Assembly (NCBI GenBank): GCA_021234535.1
Contig: CM037846.1
Location: 16,690,150-16,754,149 of the forward strand
DNA from: Stichopus chloronotus
Taxonomy: Eukaryota > Echinodermata > Holothuroidea > Aspidochirotida > Stichopodidae
Direction of reading: 5' to 3'
Length of the DNA: 64,000 bases
Position 1 is the first letter of the stretch. Each line of letters starts with the position of its first letter. The translations under genes were made by a program, and so were the position numbers. Of the stretch, positions 12,301-21,514 are shown piece by piece. The notes under the pieces were generated by a model. It was not told where the DNA came from and ran no database searches. It saw nothing but the letters and a program-made list of their open reading frames with translations.

Positions 12301-15300
12301 CTGTACTAAGTAGTCTGATAATTACAAAGAGTAAATTGGCGTACGAATCTAGGCTGGGAAATGCAAACGTACGTGATGTAATGTCTGTAGTCTAGAGTGC
12401 CCTACCGTGTAGCAATACAGCAATTCCACTGTCGATGAATGTGTTTAGAAATACCGATTAGTGCTGGCCCAAGTCATGTATTTACCTGTAGCAATAGTTG
12501 CAAAGAAAAGCTGGCATGCTCTTGCCTTTGGAATATATCCAAGGAACCAACTGACACAGTTATCATCCAATAAACTCTTTCCCGAAAAGTTTTCTATTCA
12601 AGCGATTGCAATGAAGTATGTGCTTATTTTTCCACTGAATTTTCCTTTCACGAGATATTAAAAAGTGTGATATAGAGTACAGGGTTTTCAGTACTTTCTT
12701 TGACTGAACATTCAATCTTTTATATCTATCATCAAGCTCGTATCCTGACCCAGATCACTGTTTCAAATCAATAGAAACTAATTACCAGTGACACGCACAC
12801 TTCAAAGATTTGACAAACACCCGTCCGTACAATTACAGTCCCACCAATTTTAACCGCGGTCGGAGGCTCGAAGACTCACGTTGGTACATTTTGGGCAGAA
12901 AGTTGTTACATTTTGAACCAACTTTGTTACATTTTGATCAGTTGCTACAAAATGAGCAGTAACATGCCTTGAGTATGTAGGTTTTGTTCAACAGTGCGAT
13001 AAACGTGCAACGTAACTTCAATCTGTTGAAAAATCCCTCCGTCGGAAGTGTTCATTTTTCTAAGGGGTCTACTTTCGTTCCCTACAGTACTTGCTTGGGC
13101 TATTTACTATTTGACCCTGAATCAAGATGTGCAGGATAAACTGTATCAAGAAATATTGCGAGTGGTTGGACCTAAAGAATCCATCGGCCCAGAGGACATA
13201 TCCCGCTTCCCGTAAGTTAGTAGTGGATCTTCAGTTCCTTGAAATTGACACATTGGAATAGTCCTTATTGAGATGTTATGATACTCAGGGACACATTGCA
13301 CATGGCATGTTCCTTTTGTAAGGACTTTTTTTAACCAGAGTGGCTTGGTTGAGCTTTGTTGGCAGAGTACCATCCTGCTGTTGTTTTCACCTCGGAACCT
13401 GCTTTGTAGAGCATCGCCCATAACTTTACACTTTGCATTTGTCGAGACCCAAATTCGTCCGAAATTATATTTTATGAAATTAAAAATTTAAATGCCATTC
13501 CGATCGTACAGATCGGCGAACGGAAACTGGGCAAAAAGTAACCAGTTTGAATCTTACAAGATATTACGAACGTTTCATTGGATTTGGTTTTCTTCTTGCA
13601 TGCCTAAGAGCGGACGATACCATTACTGCTTACCAGGCAAGAGTTGTTAATTGTTTTCTGACGTCGCTCTCTTGTCAATCTATTTCTATGGTCTTATTTG
13701 AAATCAACGTTTGCTGGCTATGAGATTATGCTTGTCTATGGACTGCTCTTTGTTACAGATAACGTGGATCTACCACCATGCAAAAAATGAGCCCAACAAT
13801 TGCTAATTTTTTTCAACTCCAAAAATACGAAAAATGAGGAACACAGTAATTCAGTAAATACTTTTCAGATGTGGAACTGGCTCTGTAATTTTTACATGTC
13901 CTTTTCCTTATTCATGTGTACATTATTTCACTCTAGTAGTATTTAAATTTTTTAAAGATTGTTAGGGCATAGTCCAGTCACTCACCCTAGTTTTACCAGA
14001 GAAGGGACATTCACTTTGATAGCATTTTGGTTATATTTACCTTTTGCTTGCAGCTACATGAAACAAGTGCTAAATGAATCGTTGAGATTAAGTATTCTGG
14101 CTCCCTGGGCAGCGAGAGTCCAAGATGTTGATATTACTCTCGGGGGACATTTGGTTCCTAAAGGAGTAAGTGGAAATCTGTCACACTTAAAACCGAAATA
14201 GTGCACTTGTTATATAAATGATTTTTTTCAACTTCTTTTTCCTTAAGTATGTTTTTGTCCAATCTTACCCCGTAAAAATATATATGCATATACATATATA
14301 TATATATATGCATATATATATATGCATATATATATATATGCATAATATGTGAAAATCCACGTATGCTCCATTTGATATAAATATAAATATGTTAACAAAT
14401 ATGACAATTTTGAAGCACAAAAAATTTTTTACAAGAAAAGTTGTATATTTCGGACACGCCTGTGTCCTTCTTCATCACAAACTAATATATAATAAATAGA
14501 ACAAGCAAGGGTCAAAAATTCAAATATGTGGACAGTTTTGTACGGATGACGTGACTAACTATGCTAACAGTATTATAAGTAAATGCATTACACTCTTCAA
14601 TATCCTTACAAATGAACTCATGTGTCGCTATAACGTGATTCCATTGAATCTGACAAATTATCACCTGGAATTAAAGAGATATTTGACCAGCGACCCCATC
14701 TACCATACGTTCACCTGGAATTCTAACAATATTTAAAAAATTGTTCCTTAAACTACTTCATATATCACCTTGGATATCAAATGCTGTGTTACAGCTGGAA
14801 TATGAGTTGAAACTTTGTCAGCTGAAAGTCAAGTTCCGTGAAGTATATTATTTGAACATACATGAATATTCATATCCCATTCCCATTGGTCTGTTTGATT
14901 TCAAGTAGCCGTGATTGACTGCTATGCTTTCTTGGAGAGTCTGAATTTTGTATGGCCAACGAATGACGATTTTCATATTCAGATATCTGGACGATGAGTG
15001 CATTGTTCTCTTTCAGATTTTGTGACAGGTGTTCTTGTATCCTACTTTCTCTAAAAACTTCCCTAAAACACTGACGAAGAACAAAGGTAGATGACCAGGC
15101 GATTGCCAGTACAACTCATCTTCCAGCTTTAACTAACAACTATTTTAAGTGTTGTGGTTGCAGCCACATGTGCAATTTCCTTGTTTTGGGGGGGGGGGTT
15201 TGGGGGGGTTTTTTGTTGTTGTTTTCTGTTAGACAAACTATGAACAAAAAATATGATGGAACCTGTGTTACTATTTTTTTGTATTGCAGACACCTGTTAT

Positions 15301-15950
15301 AACAGCACTGGGTGTGTTATCACAGGATGAGAAACTTTGGCCAAATCCACAAAAGTAAGTGAAAGCAATGTGAATTTTCTTGAACTTGCACATATTTTTC
15401 ATGTCATCCTTTAAGTCCACTGTCCCTTCGAATGGAGAGAGAGGTGGGTGGAGAGAGAGTGAGTTTTGGAAGGATTTGTTATTCCTAGGACTGTAACAAA
15501 GCTTCAAAGGGAGACGGGTACAATTCAAAAGACTTCGCAGTAGAAGCAAAGTAGGAAGAAAATTTCTTTTTTCTAACGGACTCTTGCAAGCAGAATTTCT
15601 GACAGTTGCTCGGAAAAGTTGTTGTCAATGCATGTTTTATTTTCCTGTCTTAATCTCATCACTCGTAACTGTTAGGTTCGATCCTGACAGATTCAACCCA
15701 GAGAACTGTCAGACGACGCCACCAGTTCGCTTTTCAGCCGTTTGGACTACCTGGCCGCATCTGCCCTGGATACAGGTTTGCTTACTACGAGCTGACGGTA
15801 TTCATGGCGATACTGATGAGAAACTTTAAATGGACTCTGGTGGAAGGACAAACCGTGGAGAGTGTTCACGGTCTAGTAACCTCTCCCAAGGAAGAGATTT
15901 GGGTACAAATTGAAAAGAGCCAGTGCAGTCCACAAATCCTTCCAAAATGA
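3314..15950 (+). CDS. CYP20A1: Cytochrome P450 family 20 (CYP20A1-like), 11 exons, frameshifted in last exon
   Basis: Whole-gene span. Joined exons: 3314-3394, 4262-4317, 5423-5592, 9272-9417, 10242-10409, 10855-10933, 11959-12141, 13088-13211, 14054-14165, 15290-15354, 15676-15950. Every junction is GT-AG and every phase fits, giving 485 residues if one extra base in exon 11 is discounted. The order is an N-terminal membrane anchor (residues 4-22), a proline hinge (IPGL), the CYP20 signature GSLHQFL...GPVVSFWFG, the I-helix AGFHTS (287-292), the K-helix ExxR as ESLR (344-347), FDPDRF (396-401) and the haem loop FGLPGRICPG with Cys at about 424. The family is an ER membrane haem monooxygenase regarded as an orphan with no settled substrate, so I assign none. 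Human CYP20A1 is about 460 residues. As written, the frameshift would remove the haem ligand. Introns not listed separately hold nothing I recognise. Confidence 0.92.
4262..4317 (+). CDS. CYP20A1: CYP20A1 exon 2: proline hinge
   Basis: A 56-nt exon after a long pyrimidine tract (tttttttttgcag), with donor gtaaaa. It encodes the linker ending in TIPGLASVDPK, which matches the GIPGI hinge of CYP20. It ends with two bases of the Lys codon, which exon 3 completes. Confidence 0.85.
5423..5592 (+). CDS. CYP20A1: CYP20A1 exon 3: A-helix and beta-1 region
   Basis: Encodes NGNLSEIAAAGSLHQFL, then KKYGPVVSFWFG. As I recall the vertebrate protein, it has DGNLPDI..GSLHEFL and GPVVSFWFG, and this is the strongest evidence for family 20 rather than another P450 clan. 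Acceptor tacag, donor gtaagt; ends phase 1. Confidence 0.93.
5593..9271. other. CYP20A1 intron 3 (largest, 3.7 kb)
   Basis: No nested gene is supported. The intron holds a purine-rich strip (about 7180-7260) and a CpG-rich patch at 8440-8690 that starts with a 16-bp perfect palindrome at 8443-8458. Confidence 0.6.
9272..9417 (+). CDS. CYP20A1: CYP20A1 exon 4: B-C helix region
   Basis: Completes a Pro codon and encodes ELFRLFEPLFGADCLQYT, NGFEGQRRRKL and WSHDMLRHF. The 'NG...RRRKL' stretch corresponds to the C-helix region that contacts the haem propionate. Acceptor cctcag, donor gtcagt; ends phase 0. Confidence 0.88.
10242..10409 (+). CDS. CYP20A1: CYP20A1 exon 5: D-E-F helix region
   Basis: A 56-codon exon beginning LGEEMVGKLSALPEMEHIPL and running to KHNYEI. 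It fits the CYP20 block '..SEELLDKW..HVPLSQ..', ending in F-helix sequence. Acceptor attcag, donor gtaagt; phase 0 at both ends. Confidence 0.88.
10855..10933 (+). CDS. CYP20A1: CYP20A1 exon 6: short F-G region exon
   Basis: A 79-nt exon too short to stand out as an open frame. It encodes CWNEMETRLNG then SERQVRFNE, aligning with the WSEIGKGF...RKKQYEDA stretch of vertebrate CYP20A1. It enters in phase 0 and leaves one base that makes Ala with exon 7, exactly what the flanking exons need. Acceptor ctactag is ordinary; donor is gtaact. Confidence 0.8.
11959..12141 (+). CDS. CYP20A1: CYP20A1 exon 7: H and I helices
   Basis: Encodes LENMRSIVRDIVHRRKENPP, ERAFIDLLIE and LYVVAGFHTSGN. AGFHTS is the I-helix oxygen-activation motif (A/G-G-x-x-T-T/S), with the conserved Thr present. 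Acceptor gatag, donor gtgagt; ends phase 1. Confidence 0.92.
13088..13211 (+). CDS. CYP20A1: CYP20A1 exon 8: I-J helices
   Basis: Encodes LAWAIYYLTLNQDVQDKLYQ and EILRVVG...EDISRFP, the usual P450 block between the I and K helices (human counterpart ..EEVQKKLYEEI..). Acceptor ctacag, donor gtaagt; ends phase 2. Confidence 0.92.
14054..14165 (+). CDS. CYP20A1: CYP20A1 exon 9: K helix (ExxR)
   Basis: Encodes YMKQVLNESLRLSILAPWAA, RVQDVDITLGG and HLVPKG. ESLR is the invariant ExxR that holds the P450 fold. Acceptor ttgcag, donor gtaagt; ends phase 0. Confidence 0.93.
14278..14345. repeat. AT-rich microsatellite (atatatgc units)
   Basis: About 68 bp of alternating AT broken at intervals by 'gc' (atatatatgcatat...). 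Confidence 0.9.
14862..15128 (-). repeat. Dispersed repeat, copy A (inverted partner at 33.5 kb)
   Basis: The reverse complement of 33517-33757 aligns along most of this stretch. Shared phrases include 'ggtctgtttgatttca', 'cttggagagtct', 'cagattttgtgacag' and 'gattgccagtacaactcat'. The copies differ by many substitutions and small indels, so they are old. No coding capacity is seen; it is probably a non-autonomous element. Confidence 0.8.
15290..15354 (+). CDS. CYP20A1: CYP20A1 exon 10
   Basis: A 65-nt exon encoding TPVITALGVLSQDEKLWPNP, matching the '..LYALGVVLQDPNTWPSPHKF' block before the FDPDRF motif. Acceptor ttgcag, donor gtaagt; ends with two bases of Lys. Confidence 0.92.
15676..15950 (+). 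CDS. CYP20A1: CYP20A1 exon 11: haem loop and C-terminus, with frameshift
   Basis: Enters in the frame giving KFDPDRFNPEN. The rest of the P450, RRRHQFAFQPFGLPGRICPG then YRFAYYELTVF to the TGA at 15948-15950, is in the next frame (+1). The entering frame runs to a TAA at 15827-15829 without the haem Cys. The Cys codon is 15762-15764. The change must lie between about 15695 and 15730; one extra base near 'aactgtcag' (15706-15714) would account for it. No intron fits in so short a space. Confidence 0.85.
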
Positions 15951-15953
15951 CAA

Positions 15954-15959
15954 AATAAA
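15954..15959 (+). terminator. AATAAA polyadenylation signal of CYP20A1
   Basis: A canonical AATAAA three bases after the stop codon. If it is used, the 3' UTR would be very short. A second 'aataaa' near 16652 is an alternative. Confidence 0.4.
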
Positions 15960-16137
15960 GTCTGACGGTTTATCTATTCAATGTGACTGCTTACAGTTTA
16001 AATGTTCATAGACTTTCAATGATCTCTTTCTGCAATTGTCATTGATTTAAAGGAACTGCTGACTTGTTATCCATAAAGTTCTCTGTCCTATTGATTTCCA
16101 GGGAATGTAAAAAGTGTTGTAGTAAATACAAAAAAAA

Positions 16138-16497
16138 ATGATAATGAAGACGGTGATGGTGATGGTTATGACGATGATAATGATGATTATGATAAACATG
16201 ATGATGATAATGATGGTAGTGAGGATGATGATTGTGATGAAGATGATGATGACGATGATGATGATACTGATGATATGATGATGGTGATAATGATGATGGT
16301 GGTGATGATGATAAAGATTGTCAATGATAAGAGTGACGATGGTTATGATGATAGTGATGATGACGACGATGATGATGGTGGTGATGATGATGATGATGAT
16401 CATTACGATAATGCTGATGATGATGATGATATCCTCATTATGACCATGATGATGATAATGATGGGAATAATGATGGCTTTGATGATGAAGACATGAA
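16138..16497. repeat. Degenerate GAT/ATG trinucleotide array
   Basis: About 360 bp built almost entirely of gat, gac, aat and ggt triplets in a gatgat background. Translations on either strand (Asp-rich, His/Ile-rich or Met-rich) only mirror the repeat and are not genes. It lies about 190 bp past the P450 stop codon. Confidence 0.9.
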
Positions 16498-19400
16498 TGG
16501 CAGTGAATCAATTACATCACAGCACCATCCATACTGACTTTGGAAATGTCAGTGCAGGCTTGGTATTGCTGGGAATGGTGCCTCGGTACCATGAGATTAG
16601 ACAAGCCATGTAGATATTATCATTTGCTTTTTCCTGTGTACTTGCCAGTAAAATAAATGGCAGTTTGAAAAAGAAAGGAAAAAAGAGAATGTATAAATAT
16701 GCACAATAGCAGTAACTACGATTGCATTTGTTGTGCTCATAATGTAGTGTATACCCTTCTGTATAGAGACAGACTGTAAAACACACTATGTGTGTTGTAA
16801 ATTGAAGCACTTAATTATGTCTTAATTATGTACAGAACACATTGAAGTGTATACATTGTAGCAACTTTCACTGAGAATATAACTAAAGCTAGGCCTATAT
16901 TAAAGTTACAGAGTGCCATGGGAAAGTTACGACACGGCTGGTAAAAAGGTTAAAATACATCCATGATACATTTCAAGCAAAGAGAAATCCTACATTTCCA
17001 GTTACACAACATCCGGTGAGTTATACGATCCAACCATGACAATCCTGTTTTATATTCATTGTTGTTAGCATTTCCAACTCTTTTGGATTATTTTATTTTT
17101 TTCAGCTCAACGTGAAAATTAGTTTGAAGCTCAACCTGGGACATTACAATGTTTGGGGAGGGTTTGGGCTTTTGAGAGATTTGGGAGTTAGATTTCTAGT
17201 GTAAGGGCTAAATCGTACTATTCACTGTCTGTTCTAAGTTACATTCCACCAATTAATGAAGATTTGAAACGGACTATAAAATAAAATCTTTATAGAAAAC
17301 TTCAACGCTCACAACTAACTATATGAGACTACTGTGGCCTGTAAGACTGAGTAGTGGTGTAATTGTTGAAAAACTGACAAAATTCCTGCCTGTTATTGTC
17401 TCCTGCAACGGCAGAGCTGACTCAAAGAAAATGTAATTTTGAAATATATATGTATTGTTCTACCACTTGCGTTGTTCTTTCTTTTAGTACTTAAAGAGTT
17501 TTGGAACTATGTTTAAGTTAAATCCATATTGACTAGTCCAGTTTGACCAATTCATTTAAAAAAATAAGAAAGCAATAAAATAATTCATGAAACGATTAAA
17601 TAAGTACATTTCTGATGTATATTTCTGCTACAAATAGCATTAAACCAGGAGTAATATGAACTTACAAAGAGTATGCATATACTTGTCATGTTGGTGATAA
17701 TATTTAATAGTAATAAATGTAACACAGATATTAGAGCATATATATGCAGCAAAAGTATTACAATATAACGTATGAACTAATGTGTATCTAATCCAGTATG
17801 CTTGATTTAAGTCTACAATGAAAGCTCTCTTTACTTAGCTACATCTGACCGCTGGCCTTGTACATAGTTTAGGCCACCCCAACCATTGCGATTTCGTAAG
17901 AGCTAATGGTGTCACACGTTCATATTACCTGGTTTAAGGGTCGTTTGACACGAAAATCAGTTTGGAGTTTTGAGTGTATTAATCACTGAAAATGTAGAAA
18001 AAAGCCACAAATTCCATTAAAATCCACCAAATATTGACAATTCTACAGTCAAATTCCTTTGTCACACCTGCACTATGAATGAACATTTATTATTGATTAT
18101 TTATTTATTGAATAAGTCATGTCTCAAAAACGGGAATATATATGAGCAAAATTCCAACGGATTGTCATTCAGGGTTCACCCTGCAACTTATGAATAAAGT
18201 TCATTCTCATGAACTTATGAATAAATTTCATGAAGTTCTTTCCTGGATGCATGTCACACGACATTGGCGAATTTCACATGTACTGGTTGGGGCGAAATTG
18301 CAAACTACTGGTAACCGCAGTAGTTACAAAAGATATTAGCCATATGATACCGTACATGAAATGAGTCAATGAATAAATGCAGTTAAAAGTTTTGTAAAGT
18401 GTAATGGTTAAGTAGAATTTTTATATATTTTGTCTAGTTCTTTTTTATTTTGTATAAGCTTTTGGTCATTTTTCCGGACTTTTTCCGTAAGCTATGTTGT
18501 ATGGTTTGCAAAAAGGGTCTGTATACTTTTCGGCGAATTTAAAATAACAGTTAATAGTCTGTAAAATTTTGAAGAAAAACCTCTTACTGTATCAACGGAA
18601 GTGTCCTGTCAGTTTGGTAGAAGCTTATCGAATTTCTAAGTTCTTACTAAAAACGTATAAATGCAAAGTCAAAATAGATCTAACTCAAGTGTTAAATAGA
18701 CATTCCGCATTGTACAGTTTATTGATGATATCACAATAAAGCACGTTCAGGTGAGTTTAAACTCCTTGTAATTAAGGAGAAGCTAGTTAAAGTAAGCGTT
18801 GTCAATTTTTTTTTTTCTAAACTTATCAGATCTGCTGCTACAATTACTTTCAGTGAAAAGGTTATAAGTACTTTATCCATACAGATAAATAATATTAAGA
18901 TGCGTAAACTGTATTTCTGTCAAAGAAAAATGTGAAGGTATCTGTTTCACTAGGATGACCAACGTAGTGATATACATAGTGCAGAATATAGCTCAATCTC
19001 CTTTTGTTTTACAATCAACTTCTCGAGAATTTGTATGCAGTCTCGACCCTAGGTACTATGGCTTTCTCGTCAGACTTGAGGGCATTTGAAAAGAATTGTT
19101 CAATCAGTGGGAGAGCTACCACACCCCACCCCCCCACCCCACCCCCGCTCAGCCGACCGACTCAAATGGATTGCAGGGGCTCTTTTCAGCTTTTCACAAA
19201 AAGAGAAAGCATAATAAAAAAGGTAGGAAAAGATAAGAATAAGAAAAAATGAAGAGAGATAAAAAAATGCAAGTTTGAATACTTCAGCGTCCTCTGCATC
19301 CAGGAAATGATGATAGTGCTGCCAATTTTCTGCCTTCAAATTCAATCAAGTACAGTATTCATCATGAAATGAGCAAATTTGATCAGACTTTTTCAGCGGA

Positions 19401-19758
19401 AGATTAATTTTCCATTCACCCCGAAAAGTTCTTTACAACAGCTAAGTGGATAATTTGCTCATTTTATACAGCAAATTTCTAAATTAGGCAAAAATCGAAA
19501 TTAGAAAATCCAGCATTGTTAGACAAATGCATAAAGTGGCAATTGCTATGAGAATAAAAATTTGTAAATATTATAACTGGAAATTATACGTAATGTTTCA
19601 GTTTCTGACGGGTATTCTTTACGTAGATTATGTGTAAAGTGAAAAAAAAAAACAGAAACTTGTTTGGAAACTCCAGACTGCTGCCAAAGATTGCATGTAT
19701 TCCTACCCTGTACATCAAAAAGAGTTGATATAGTTATGAACTGTTGCCAGCCGGTATA
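16498..19758. other. Intergenic, nothing recognised
   Basis: AT-rich sequence with short chance frames. A poly-C-rich strip lies at 19121-19145. No exon-like block, RNA gene or clear repeat is seen. Confidence 0.5.
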
Positions 19759-19764
19759 TTTATT
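19759..19764 (-). terminator. AATAAA for the secreted-precursor gene
   Basis: Reads AATAAA on the - strand, about 210 bases downstream of the precursor's TAA. It is the first good polyadenylation signal I see after that stop. Confidence 0.4.
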
Positions 19765-19973
19765 CCCATTTTGTTAGATTGGCTTTGCCTTCGTCCTATC
19801 TGTTGGATTAAATTATCCCAACAAAGATGATAAGTCATTTCACAAATTGTCCAAACTTAAACGAATAGAAGTAAACACAAGAAAAAAAATCTCTGTTCGA
19901 CCTTCTTTCTTTCTTGGTCTTATTATCAGGTCCCCCTTTCCTTTTGTTCATCCGCTTTGTTTATCAGCTCCAA

Positions 19974-20212
19974 TTAACCTCTCGTTATTGTTCTTGATGG
20001 TCGTCCTGGAATGAAGAAGCCGTTGTTAAAGCTAAACGGCAGATTAATGTTCCGCTCGCGTAATGTGAACCTCTTCCTGATCTGCTCTTTGATGCCTCCA
20101 TTTACGATCCTCGGTCGTCCTGGACTCAGCACCTCAAGAGGTAAGTTAAGCCGCCCAAGCAGCCGTGTCCTGTTCGTGCGATCCGGTACTACTGTCCGAT
20201 TGTTTCCTCCGG
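19974..20212 (-). CDS. Precursor exon 2: mature basic region
   Basis: 239 nt after a good pyrimidine tract (tttctcctttttgtcataag). The two leading bases join exon 1's last base to give Thr34. It contains both PGRP segments and the RKR site. A different acceptor (cttgag, about 80 nt further in) would give a frame that ends sooner and lacks the repeats, so I prefer this one. Confidence 0.7.
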
Positions 20213-20549
20213 CTTATGACAAAAAGGAGAAATATTTGGAGTACGGAGTACATGATAAATAAATAGTTAAAGAGAGTAGGGAAGAGAAGACAGGACAAAG
20301 TAAAAATGTTCCCTCCCCCACCATGCACAAACACACACTACACCCCTGTTACAATCATCACCATCACGGCGCTAATTAAACACATTCATAAATGGGAAAT
20401 AAACATACGGCCATGGGGAGGTTTGGTGAGCTAAATAAAGACAACTTACTAATTAAAGGCGGAATATTTCTCTGTCCGAAAGCAACTTGATGACACGAAA
20501 GCAGTCCCAAGAGGACAATCGACAAGAAGCAAGGAATCATGGTTTTCAT
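19974..20549 (-). CDS. Secreted Arg-rich peptide precursor, 112 residues, two exons
   Basis: Joined on the - strand: 20549-20450 (exon 1) and 20212-19974 (exon 2). The intron is GT-AG and phase 1. Residues 1-25 are a strong signal peptide (MKTMIPCFLSIVLLGLL, then SCHQVAFG before a Gln). The mature part has no Cys, 15 Arg and 2 Lys against 4 acidic residues, two NRT glycosylation sequons (N38, N47) and an RKR site (79-81). Two related segments, RLNLPLEVLSPGRP (54-67) and NINLPFSFNNGFFIPGRP (88-105), each end in Pro-Gly-Arg, a possible amidation/cleavage site. The frame is open throughout and ends at TAA 19976-19974. I do not recognise the family. A neuropeptide-type or proline/arginine-rich host-defence-type precursor would both fit. 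Confidence 0.7.
20450..20549 (-). CDS. Precursor exon 1: signal peptide
   Basis: 100 nt encoding 33 residues plus one base. The hydrophobic core is FLSIVLLGLL, with Ala at -3 and Gly at -1 before Gln26, so the mature end could cyclise to pyroglutamate. Donor is gtaagt. An in-frame second Met at codon 4 is an alternative start. 'ttacag' sits directly upstream of the ATG, so an upstream 5' UTR exon is possible. Confidence 0.72.
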
Positions 20550-20662
20550 TCTGTAAAGTTTCCAGATTAAACGATCGAATTGTAACTAGGTCTTAGTCCT
20601 CAGGACTGTGAAAATCTGACAATTTGAGAGTTTCGTTCTGTATGATTGTACATGGACAATTA

Positions 20663-20670
20663 CCTTATAG
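20663..20670 (-). promoter_or_regulatory. TATA-like box for the precursor gene
   Basis: Reads CTATAAGG on the - strand, 114 bases before the start codon. A start of transcription about 30 bases on would leave roughly an 85-nt leader without an intron. No other core element is obvious. Confidence 0.35.
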
Positions 20671-21514
20671 CGCAGTTGCTTAGCATGATTTTATCACCAG
20701 CGATAACATAAGACAACACCCAAACACGGTGAAGGGCATCAACACCTTAAACAATAATACGTTTGCACCATCTGTTCAATTTGCCAATTGCAATGCTAAA
20801 ATCGATATATGTATAGCCTAAGGATGCGTAATAATGTTGTAGAGATTTGTTTAGCGAAGCAGCCTCCTAAAGACACAGTTACATATTGTTAGACAAAAAA
20901 GATTGAAGAATAAGTTAGAATATCTGATGCAATTTATATTTAGTTCCAAGTTTCATCTTTAAAAAAAGTTTGTAATTCTTGTTACATCCCAATGCTTTAC
21001 GGCATACATATACCGACACTCCATTTGTTCTGTGTGACCCAGATTACGTGTATACCCACCAATTATATTTGCTGGTACTTGTTGTTTGTTTGTTTGTTTT
21101 GTTTATTTGGGGGGTTTTTTGTTACAATTTCGATAATATTCTCAAAAAGGGGGAAGGATGGCAGGTAGTAGGAACCTGTCTTTCTTTCGTCAAGTTCCAC
21201 TGAATTCACTCTCAGACGAAATGTGATACAATGTATACCAGGAACAATTTACGTACATGGGATCAGACAAACATACACAAACATTGTTTTTTTTTTCTTT
21301 TTGTTGCATTTTCTCTCATCGCCCTATAGGGGCTAGATGAGATATTGTAGTCACTTGGCTATAGTGGAGCTATATATTGTACTGTGCAACCATGGGAGAA
21401 TGGTTGCCATGGAAATGCTGGGAGTGGGTGAGTAGCGACACCCCAGGGGTACCCCATGGTAGAGTGACCATGGGTACCGGAGGGTCCTGTTGGGTGGTAT
21501 AAATGAAAACGTGT
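20671..21514. other. Intergenic, nothing recognised
   Basis: Contains T-rich and 'gtttgtttg' stretches (about 21085-21125) and no exon-like sequence. Confidence 0.5.

Larger units (their letters stand above)
14166..15289. other. CYP20A1 intron 9, rich in repeats
   Basis: Contains an AT/ATGC microsatellite (14278-14345), a small GGACAC/GTGTCC stem near 14452-14467, one copy of a dispersed repeat (14862-15128) and a poly-G run (15188-15198). No coding exon is needed here, because exons 9 and 10 join in phase. Confidence 0.7.

Noticed and set aside
16047..16511. 154-codon His/Ile-rich frame and its Asp/Met-rich counterpart
   Set aside because: Both are translations of the GAT trinucleotide array.
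20011..20262. 83-codon + strand frame over the precursor gene
   Set aside because: It is the shadow of exon 2 on the - strand, which has a signal peptide exon, splice sites and matching phase.
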